Assembly (NCBI GenBank): GCA_030654635.1
Contig: JAURXE010000318.1
Coordinates: 1-12,129, forward strand
Direction: 5' to 3'
Source: Pseudomonas sp.
GTDB lineage: Bacteria; Pseudomonadota; Gammaproteobacteria; Pseudomonadales; Pseudomonadaceae
DNA length: 12,129 bases
The notes below the pieces were generated by a model. That model saw only the letters and a list, made by a program, of their open reading frames with translations, was not told the DNA's origin and did not search any database. Positions 7,101 to 12,129 of this stretch are shown one piece after another. A program made the position numbers and the translations under genes. The stretch's first letter is position 1; each line of letters begins with the position of its first letter.

Positions 7101-7878
7101 GCAATGCCGGCAGCACTATTGCCAGCAGCGTGGTCAGCCAAGCACCAAACACCGCGCCACTAAAGCCCCAACGCAAGGCTAGCAGCAGCATCATGCCAGC
7201 CACCAACGGCAGCGCTAACAGCGGCGGCAGCCAGCTTAATAACAGCGGTAACCCGCACAACAACGCCAGTAGCAACGACCAGGGTGGCGCAGGGCACGGC
7301 GGCGCACTTTCAGACAGGTCCGCCGGCAACCGGCACCAGCCACGCCGACGTAGATAGGGAGTGAGGTAGACCAACAAGGTCACGCACAGGCCCAGGGTGG
7401 TCAGACTATCGACTAACCATTGGGCCAGAATCGCCGCTGGCAAATTGCTCAAGGCGATACGCCCCAGCAGCAGCAGATTGCCTTGTACGGTCAAGGCCAT
7501 TAACAGCAAGGGCAGCAACACGCCGAGCAAGATCAACCGCAGCAAGGGGGCAAAGTTCGCCAGGGCGGCATCAAAGGGTCGGCGCGCCAGCAGCCACCAA
7601 CCAATGGCTACATAGAGCGTTTCCGGTACGGCATAGAGTGGCGCCCACTGCCAGTCGAGTCCCCACAACGGGATACTTAACAACGCATTTAGATAGAGCG
7701 CCGGTAATACCCGCGGCCCCCACCACAGGCACAACACCAAGCCCAGGCCAAATGGCAGATAACCCAGCGCGATCCCGCCAAGGTACTGGCTGGACAAGGA
7801 CAACCAGGTGGCCATATGTAACAACGGCAGCGCGAGCCACCAGGTCCATGTTGGCAAACGCCAAGCTACTACGGGCAT
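4114..7878 (-). CDS. Membrane MASE1–LOV–PAS3–GGDEF–EAL protein, candidate blue-light c-di-GMP enzyme
   Basis: 1254 residues. Residues 1-290 are a multi-helix membrane sensor (MASE1-like, about eight hydrophobic segments). Residues 312-430 form a LOV-type PAS with GRNCRQLQG at 357-365 (adduct Cys360), Asn392 in NYRKDG, Asn402 in FWNEL and Gln422 in GIQHDV. Three further PAS domains follow (about 451-562, 572-690, 695-812). GGDEF spans about 820-990, with intact GGDEF at 901-905 and an RxxD inhibitory site (Arg892-Asp895) five residues upstream. EAL spans about 1000-1250 as the EVL variant (Glu1034), with Asn1092, Glu1124, Asp1154-Asp1155, Lys1175, Glu1211 and Gln1231. Both synthesis and hydrolysis of c-di-GMP are possible. 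ATG 7878 has a modest GAG ribosome site. Upstream, 7879-8006 separates it from envZ and shows no clear terminator or promoter. The domain calls are firm; light sensing and net activity are inference. Confidence 0.93.
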   Translation of the reverse strand: MPVVAWRLPTWTWWLALPLLHMATWLSLSSQYLGGIALGYLPFGLGLVLCLWWGPRVLPALYLNALLSIPLWGLDWQWAPLYAVPETLYVAIGWWLLARRPFDAALANFAPLLRLILLGVLLPLLLMALTVQGNLLLLGRIALSNLPAAILAQWLVDSLTTLGLCVTLLVYLTPYLRRRGWCRLPADLSESAPPCPAPPWSLLLALLCGLPLLLSWLPPLLALPLVAGMMLLLALRWGFSGAVFGAWLTTLLAIVLPALQGVNAVDAWLDPQRTGLHLSGLLLLCATLLVGRSLSDLRQALARSAQMQQQLALANSVLQACPLGISISDARQADFPLIYCNPAFERISGYSASEMLGRNCRQLQGQASRQAALAPVRAALQRGDSCQVVLRNYRKDGRAFWNELSLTPMHDAQGISHYVGIQHDVSARERQNRALRKQREELLRQAQLLAQTEAIADIGGWVLNLPGRDMFWSEGTFRLYELDSGGPTPDLNQALSYFDTEGRERIEATLASVLLSPQPFDLEAHLLSARGTPRWLRIKGFCEQHEQQVVRIYGALQDISARKLAQKQLHDRDEWLRMFFDAPLIGMAMIGPQGQWLQVNNKLCQILARSADTLRQSSWAAITHADDLLLEIPLFDAVRAGNRDDYELDKRFVRGDASSVYVRLSLRAVRNADGALEACLALIEDISARHEAEARYQILVEHAPEAILLFDTERGIIEVNDNAVRLFGAPREQLLGTMPTDYSPKLQANGRDSWQLGRSHAKAALAGAVPVFDWLLRDAAGRIRPCEVSLVRLPSQQRPLIRLSVTDISERQRYQKEIERLAFSDELTGLPNRRLLSDRLQHAIVREQRERRFGALLFIDLDHFKTVNDSLGHPVGDTLLREVSARLAACLRAEDTLARIGGDEFVVLLEALADNLEGAAERAAEIGEKLLDCLLGSYLIDGHELSISASIGISLHPLPGQAAADALKQADTAMYQAKQSGRNGLHFFAKEMQAAIDQRLLMQSELRQAIVRNQLYLVFQPQLALADNRVIGAEVLLRWQHPQRGAISPEQFIPLAEETGLILELGDWVLEQACAALARWQPQWPELVLAVNLSPRQLRQVDVVAQVSACLQRHGLAASALELEITESVLLEDVEQCIQAMQGLKDLGVRFAIDDFGTGYSSLTYLKRLPLDRLKVDRSFIHDLQGDLSDRMLVETILLIAHNLDLECVAEGIENPEQLAFLRERGCAIGQGYLFSKPLAEAAFLDWLQQQAGA

Positions 7879-8006
7879 AGATATCTCGCTTCAATACGCT
7901 TTCTGAGCGTAGTTCAGCCGCGCTTGGATTGCCGCTTAAACCCGCGACAGATGCTCTAAATCGGTTGTTACCCGCCCTCTAGGCTCGCCCGATGCAGACC
8001 GTCGGC

Positions 8007-9320
8007 TTACACCGCGTTGCGCGGCAGCATCAGTCCGATCGGCAGGCAAACCCGCGCCTCGACGCCGCCTCCCGAGCGATTGAGCAACTCGACACTGCCG
8101 CCGTGCAGCGCGGCAATCCGCTTCACAATTGCCAAGCCCAACCCCGCGCCTTTGCCGCCACGGGCCTTGTCGCCACGAATAAAGGGGTTAAACAACTGCG
8201 CAAGCTCCGCCGGATCAATCCCCACACCGCGATCCAGCACGCTCAGCACCACATAGGGCGCGCCGCAACTGCCGGTCACATAGGCGGCCACTTCGACGCC
8301 ATCGGTGCCGTAGCGCAGGGCGTTTTCGATCAGATTGGTCAGCAACCGCTTGATCGACACCCGCCGCAATGGCAGCGCCGGCATTGGCTCCAAGCACAAG
8401 CGCACTTGCTCCTTGGCCTGGTTGTAGGGGGCCACTAGGTCCTCGATCAGCGCACCGAGATCCACTTGCTCCAGCGCCTCATCGCGCCCATCGCGAATAA
8501 AGGCCAGAAACTGTTCGAGGATGGCGTCCATGTCTTCGATGTCACGGACCATGTCGTCGGTCAGCTCGGCATCGCTGTTGAGCAATTCCAGCGCCAGGCG
8601 CAAGCGGGTTAAGGGGGTGCGCAGGTCGTGGGAGACGCCGGCGAGCATCAGTTCGCGTTCGCGGGCGCCCTGCTCGACGTCTTCGGCCATCTGATTAAAG
8701 GCCCGGTAAACCTCAGCGATTTCACTCGGGGTGTCACTCTCCGGTAGCCGCACGCTGCGGCCCTGACCCAGTTGCCGGGCAGCAAATACTAGGCGCTTCA
8801 AGGGCGCACTGAGCTGGCGGACGAAAATCCAGGCCGCGCCCGTGGAGAGCACACCGATGGCCAGAAACCAGCCGAGTACGCTCCAGATCCGCTGCCCGCG
8901 CAACGGGTGCGGGTACAGGGGCACGATCAGCCAATCCGGGCCCAAATTGGGCGCGCGCACCCACAGCGCCGGCGGGTGCTGCACACGCACACGCACTTCG
9001 GTATCAGCGCCCAACTCGTCCTGCATCTGCCGCTCGAACACCTCACTGTAGGGCCAGTGATGCTCGCCGGCCGGCACGCTTTCAATCGGTGCCATCCGCA
9101 AACCGGAGGCCTTGCTGATGGCGACCCGCGATTGTTCATCCACCGCCCAATAGCTGCGCACCGTCAGCGCGGTGCCATGGCTGTACTGGCGATCAACCAG
9201 CATGTCCTCGTTCATCATCAGATAAACCAGGGTCAGGGCCTTGGAAAACAGCACCACGCCCAACACCAACCAAAGGGTGCGGGCGAAGAAGCTTTGCGGG
9301 AACCAGAGTGGAGTTTTCAT
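8007..9320 (-). CDS. envZ: EnvZ/AmgS sensor histidine kinase
   Basis: 437 residues. Inner-membrane kinase of the OmpR family; in P. aeruginosa the orthologous AmgS with AmgR responds to membrane stress from misfolded proteins and contributes to intrinsic aminoglycoside tolerance. Order: TM1 (about 17-37), periplasmic loop (38-143), TM2 (144-168), HAMP linker (to about 220), HisKA with phospho-acceptor His231 in MLAGVSHDLRTPLTRLRL, then the ATPase domain with N box (NLIENAL, Asn329/Asn333), G1 (DRGVGID, Asp363), F box (NPFIRGD) and G2 (GKGAGLGLAIV, 389-399). ATG 9320 is chosen because MKTPLWFPQSFFARTLW is the Pseudomonas EnvZ start; an in-frame TTG at 9365 gives a longer, non-conserved reading. 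No good Shine-Dalgarno precedes the ATG. It follows ompR on the same strand after a 115-base gap containing a hairpin. Confidence 0.95.
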   Translation of the reverse strand: MKTPLWFPQSFFARTLWLVLGVVLFSKALTLVYLMMNEDMLVDRQYSHGTALTVRSYWAVDEQSRVAISKASGLRMAPIESVPAGEHHWPYSEVFERQMQDELGADTEVRVRVQHPPALWVRAPNLGPDWLIVPLYPHPLRGQRIWSVLGWFLAIGVLSTGAAWIFVRQLSAPLKRLVFAARQLGQGRSVRLPESDTPSEIAEVYRAFNQMAEDVEQGARERELMLAGVSHDLRTPLTRLRLALELLNSDAELTDDMVRDIEDMDAILEQFLAFIRDGRDEALEQVDLGALIEDLVAPYNQAKEQVRLCLEPMPALPLRRVSIKRLLTNLIENALRYGTDGVEVAAYVTGSCGAPYVVLSVLDRGVGIDPAELAQLFNPFIRGDKARGGKGAGLGLAIVKRIAALHGGSVELLNRSGGGVEARVCLPIGLMLPRNAV

Positions 9321-9379
9321 CGGCTGAAGGTCTGCGTGGGTTGAACGGGTTACGCGGGCAAACAACGAGACTTAGCACC

Positions 9380-9411
9380 GATGGACTGCTCGCTACGCTG
9401 CTGAGTCCATC
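9380..9411. repeat. Short extragenic inverted repeat between ompR and envZ
   Basis: GATGGACT (9380-9387) and AGTCCATC (9404-9411) form a perfect 8-bp stem around a 16-base loop containing TCGCTACGCT. The core aligns with 4092-4113 of the larger repeat at 17 of 22 positions, with TCGCT.CGCT followed by GAGTCCA.CC shared, so both probably belong to one repeat family. Here it lies in the ompR–envZ transcript, 25 bases after the ompR stop and about 60 bases before the envZ ATG. There it could protect the upstream ompR message or reduce readthrough. Confidence 0.65.
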
Positions 9412-9435
9412 CGTCCACCGCGCTTGCTCGACAGC

Positions 9436-10176
9436 TTATTTACCGTCGGGCACAAACACGTAACCCACACCCCAGACCGTCTGGATATAGCGCGGCTTGG
9501 ACGGGTCGGGCTCGATCATCCGCCGCAGGCGGGAGATCTGCACGTCGATGGAGCGCTCCAGGGCGTCCCACTCGCGGCCACGGGCCAGGTTCATCAGTTT
9601 GTCCCGAGTCAGCGGCTCGCGAGCGTGCTGCACCAGGGCTTTGAGCACGGCGAATTCGCCGGTGGTGAGCATATGCACCTCGTCACCCTTCTTCAGCTCG
9701 CGGGTGGCGAGAAACAACTCGTACTCGCCGAAACTGACGGTTTCATCCTCGCTGCCCGGCGCGCCCGGCACCACCGGCGCTTGGCGGCGCAACACGGCTT
9801 TGATCCGCGCCAACAGTTCACGCGGGTTAAACGGCTTGCCCAAATAATCGTCGGCGCCCAGCTCCAGGCCCTGAATCCGGCTGCCCTCATCGCCCTTGGC
9901 GGTGAGCATGATGATCGGCATCTGGTTATTGGCATCGCGCAGGCGCTTGCAGGCGCTGAGGCCGTCTTCGCCGGGCAGCATCAGGTCGAGCACCAACAAC
10001 TGAAACAGCTCGCGGCCGAGCACGCGGTCCATCTGTTCGGTGTTTTCCACGGCTTTGACGCGATAACCCTGCTCGGTCAAAAAGCGCTCGAGCAAGCGAC
10101 GCAAACCCGGATCATCATCGACGATCAGAATTTTTTCGCCTTCGTCGGCACTGTTGGTTTTCGATTCAGCGGTCAT
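9436..10176 (-). CDS. ompR: OmpR/AmgR response regulator
   Basis: 246 residues. DNA-binding response regulator paired with EnvZ. The receiver domain (about 14-130) has the acidic cluster Asp20-Asp22 ([14 protein letters not shown]), phospho-acceptor Asp64 ([13 protein letters not shown]), Thr92 ([10 protein letters not shown]) and Lys114 (GKPF). The C-terminal OmpR/PhoB winged helix contains [46 protein letters not shown] and [16 protein letters not shown] at the end. ATG 10176 is chosen over upstream in-frame starts as far as 10368 because AAGGAG lies 5 bases before it and [22 protein letters not shown] matches family N-termini. The longer reading crosses into the tex promoter. It is the first gene of ompR–envZ and diverges from tex. 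A CATAATGCC motif at 10207-10199 (minus) may be its -10. Confidence 0.96.
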   Translation of the reverse strand: MTAESKTNSADEGEKILIVDDDPGLRRLLERFLTEQGYRVKAVENTEQMDRVLGRELFQLLVLDLMLPGEDGLSACKRLRDANNQMPIIMLTAKGDEGSRIQGLELGADDYLGKPFNPRELLARIKAVLRRQAPVVPGAPGSEDETVSFGEYELFLATRELKKGDEVHMLTTGEFAVLKALVQHAREPLTRDKLMNLARGREWDALERSIDVQISRLRRMIEPDPSKPRYIQTVWGVGYVFVPDGK

Positions 10177-10294
10177 GGCAGCTCCTTGGCTAATACGCGG
10201 CATTATGGCGCAGCCGGTGCGTGGGCGTATCGCCACCATTGTTAGCAGATTTGTCGCACCGCGTGGCGGCCGTCCCGCTTTGGCCCCCGCTGGG

Positions 10295-10300
10295 TATAAT
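10295..10300 (+). promoter_or_regulatory. tex promoter, consensus -10 element
   Basis: A perfect TATAAT is followed by GCCGGCC and lies 54 bases upstream of the tex ATG. The expected -35 window (about 10271-10277) is GC-rich and not consensus. The same TATAATGCC string occurs at the rimB promoter (2595-2603), a form often seen in pseudomonad housekeeping promoters. The 178-base ompR/tex intergenic region (10177-10354) holds no other feature I can support beyond the two ribosome sites and the possible ompR -10. Confidence 0.55.
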
Positions 10301-10354
10301 GCCGGCCTTTTCAGACGGTCTCGACCGGTTTCCAATTCGTTAGTAGGTGGATCT

Positions 10355-12129
10355 ATGGACAGCATCAATAACCGTATCGCCGAGGAACTGGGCGTACGTC
10401 CGCAGCAAGTGGCCGCCGCCGTGGCCCTGCTCGATGAAGGTTCGACCGTGCCGTTTATCTCGCGCTACCGTAAAGAAGTCACCGGCAGCCTCGACGATAC
10501 CCAGCTGCGTAACCTCGAAGAGCGCCTGCGCTACCTGCGCGAGCTGGACGACCGGCGCGCCAGCATCCTCGCCAGCATCAATGAACAAGGCAAGCTGACC
10601 CCGGAGCTGGCCCGCGAGATCAACCTGGCCGACACCAAAACCCGTCTCGAAGACTTGTATTTGCCCTACAAACAGAAGCGCCGCACCAAGGGCCAGATCG
10701 CCCTGGAAGCCGGCCTCGGCGAATTGGCCGACGCACTGTTTGCCGACCCGAGCCTGAATCCCGAGTCCGAAGCGGCACGTTTTATTGATGCGGAAAAAGG
10801 CTTCGCCGACCTCAAGGCCGTACTCGAAGGTGCCAAGTACATCCTCATGGAGCGTTTCGCCGAAGACGCCACGCTGCTGACCAATCTGCGCAGTTTCCTC
10901 AAGCAGGAAGCCACCCTCAGCGCTCGCTTGGTGGCAGGCAAGGAAGAAGAAGGCGCCAAGTTTCGCGACTATTTCGAACACGATGAACGCTTCAAGAGCG
11001 TGCCCTCGCACCGCGCCCTGGCGATTTTCCGCGGGCGCAACGAAGGCTTTCTCAGTGCCGGCCTGAAGGTCGGCGACGAGTTACCGGGCAGCATGCATCC
11101 GGGCGAAGGCATGATTGCCGAGCGTTTCGGCATCACCAATCAAAACCGCCCGGCCGATAAATGGCTGAGTGAGGTGGTGCGCTGGACCTGGAAGGTCAAG
11201 CTCTACACCCACCTGGAAACCGACTTGTTCGGCGAACTGCGCGAAGGCGCCGAAGACGAAGCCATCATGGTCTTCGCCCGCAACCTGCACGACCTGCTGC
11301 TGGCCGCGCCAGCCGGGCCACGGGCGACCCTGGCCCTCGATCCTGGGCTGCGCACCGGCTGCAAAGTGGCGGTGGTGGATGCCACCGGCAAGGTGCTGGA
11401 CACCGCCACCGTTTACCCCCACGCGCCGCGCAACGACTGGGATGGCACCCTGGCGACCCTGGCCAAGCTGTGCGCCAAGCATAAGGTCGACCTGATCTCG
11501 ATCGGCAACGGCACCGCCAGCCGCGAGACCGACAAACTGGCCGCCGACCTGATCAAACAGCTGCCGAGCCTGAAGCTGACCAAGGTCATGGTGTCCGAGG
11601 CCGGCGCCTCGGTGTACTCGGCCTCGGAACTGGCCGCCAAGGAGTTCCCCGATCTGGACGTGACCCTGCGCGGCGCGGTGTCGATTGCCCGGCGCCTGCA
11701 AGATCCACTGGCCGAGCTGGTAAAAATCGACCCGAAATCCATCGGCGTCGGCCAGTACCAGCACGACGTGTCACAGTTGAAACTGGCCCGTGGCCTGGAT
11801 GCGGTGGTGGAAGACTGCGTGAACGCCGTCGGCGTCGACGTGAACACCGCCTCGGTGGCCTTGCTGGCGCGGATCTCCGGGCTGAACAGCACCTTGGCGC
11901 AAAATATCGTCAACCACCGCGACACTAACGGTGCCTTTAAAACCCGCGCCGCCTTGTTGAAAGTGCCGCGTTTGGGCGATAAAACCTTCGAACAAGCCGC
12001 CGGCTTCCTACGGGTGATGAATGGCGATAACCCGCTGGACGCCTCGGCGGTGCACCCGGAAACCTACCCCTTGGTGCAACGCATCGCCCTGGATACCGGC
12101 CGCGATATTCGCTCGCTGATCGGCGACAG
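10355..12129 (+). CDS. tex: Tex transcription accessory protein, truncated by window end
   Basis: 591 codons are present, open at the right edge; full Tex proteins have about 770-790 residues, so the C-terminal S1 RNA-binding domain is missing from view. Tex is a nucleic-acid-binding protein related to eukaryotic Spt6, affecting transcription and, in several pathogens, toxin expression and fitness. The N-terminal helical region starts [23 protein letters not shown] and includes [15 protein letters not shown] (34-48) and [14 protein letters not shown] (100-113). The YqgF/RNase H-like domain begins near 324 with [18 protein letters not shown]. Helix-hairpin-helix segments cover about 490-560 ([46 protein letters not shown]). 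ATG 10355 has AGGTGG at 10345-10350. The frame is uninterrupted. Reading frames on the opposite strand here are shadows. Confidence 0.96.
   Translation, partial: MDSINNRIAEELGVRPQQVAAAVALLDEGSTVPFISRYRKEVTGSLDDTQLRNLEERLRYLRELDDRRASILASINEQGKLTPELAREINLADTKTRLEDLYLPYKQKRRTKGQIALEAGLGELADALFADPSLNPESEAARFIDAEKGFADLKAVLEGAKYILMERFAEDATLLTNLRSFLKQEATLSARLVAGKEEEGAKFRDYFEHDERFKSVPSHRALAIFRGRNEGFLSAGLKVGDELPGSMHPGEGMIAERFGITNQNRPADKWLSEVVRWTWKVKLYTHLETDLFGELREGAEDEAIMVFARNLHDLLLAAPAGPRATLALDPGLRTGCKVAVVDATGKVLDTATVYPHAPRNDWDGTLATLAKLCAKHKVDLISIGNGTASRETDKLAADLIKQLPSLKLTKVMVSEAGASVYSASELAAKEFPDLDVTLRGAVSIARRLQDPLAELVKIDPKSIGVGQYQHDVSQLKLARGLDAVVEDCVNAVGVDVNTASVALLARISGLNSTLAQNIVNHRDTNGAFKTRAALLKVPRLGDKTFEQAAGFLRVMNGDNPLDASAVHPETYPLVQRIALDTGRDIRSLIGD

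Noticed and set aside
7896..7910. ACGCT-TTCTG-AGCGT inverted repeat upstream of the GGDEF/EAL gene
   Set aside because: Arms of only 5 bases are expected by chance in a window this size, and no promoter element supports it.
9424..10245. 273-residue open frame on the plus strand across ompR
   Set aside because: It is antisense to a clear ompR gene, has the His/Gln/Gly-rich composition of a shadow frame, shows no family motif and has no ribosome site.
10177..10368. Longer OmpR reading with 64 extra residues
   Set aside because: It crosses the tex promoter and ribosome site; the perfect AAGGAG before ATG 10176 and family alignment favour the short form.
10340..11764. Two open frames (223 and 227 residues) on the minus strand inside tex
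   Set aside because: Both lie fully opposite conserved tex codons. GC-rich third positions leave the opposite strand open, and no recognisable domain appears.

Overview
The window is GC-rich chromosomal DNA from a gammaproteobacterium, almost certainly Pseudomonas in the broad sense. Three things point there. The gene order pckA – hslO – hslR – rimABK – envZ/ompR – tex is the Pseudomonas core order. The proteins match remembered Pseudomonas family sequences almost residue for residue, for example EnvZ beginning MKTPLWFPQSFFARTLW and PckA beginning MTQAN.AVYT. The two repeat elements look like pseudomonad extragenic repeats. No species call is possible from the sequence alone.

Layout. Bases 1-29 hold the first codons of pckA (minus), with a 5' leader that can fold in competing ways (42-95). 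Next come hslO (Hsp33, 231-1118, minus) and hslR (Hsp15, 1247-1651, minus), two heat-shock/ribosome-rescue genes. Divergent from these is rimA (EAL phosphodiesterase, 1770-2549), rimB (protease, 2641-3153) and rimK (ATP-grasp glutamate ligase, 3150-4055), the c-di-GMP-linked system that tunes glutamylation of ribosomal protein S6 (RpsF). rimB and rimK overlap by 4 bases, and rimB has its own good extended -10 promoter. A large inverted repeat (4057-4120) separates rimK from a convergent 1254-residue membrane signalling protein (4114-7878, minus): MASE1 – LOV – PAS – PAS – PAS – GGDEF – EAL. The repeat contains that gene's stop codon. Further on are envZ/amgS (8007-9320, minus) and ompR/amgR (9436-10176, minus), an envelope-stress two-component system, with a second smaller repeat between them. 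The transcription accessory gene tex (10355 to the window end, plus, truncated) diverges from ompR.

How the parts relate. The core genes are ordinary housekeeping and stress genes. The accessory-looking part is the LOV-containing GGDEF/EAL protein. It carries a clear flavin-binding LOV signature with the photoactive cysteine, and both its GGDEF and EAL catalytic motifs look intact, so it is a candidate membrane-bound blue-light-controlled c-di-GMP enzyme. It sits beside rimABK, whose activity is known to respond to c-di-GMP in P. fluorescens. A direct functional link between the two is inference from proximity only.

No tRNA, rRNA, CRISPR array, insertion sequence or prophage gene was seen. 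No gene-free stretch exceeds 300 bases; the longest (30-230) is described below.
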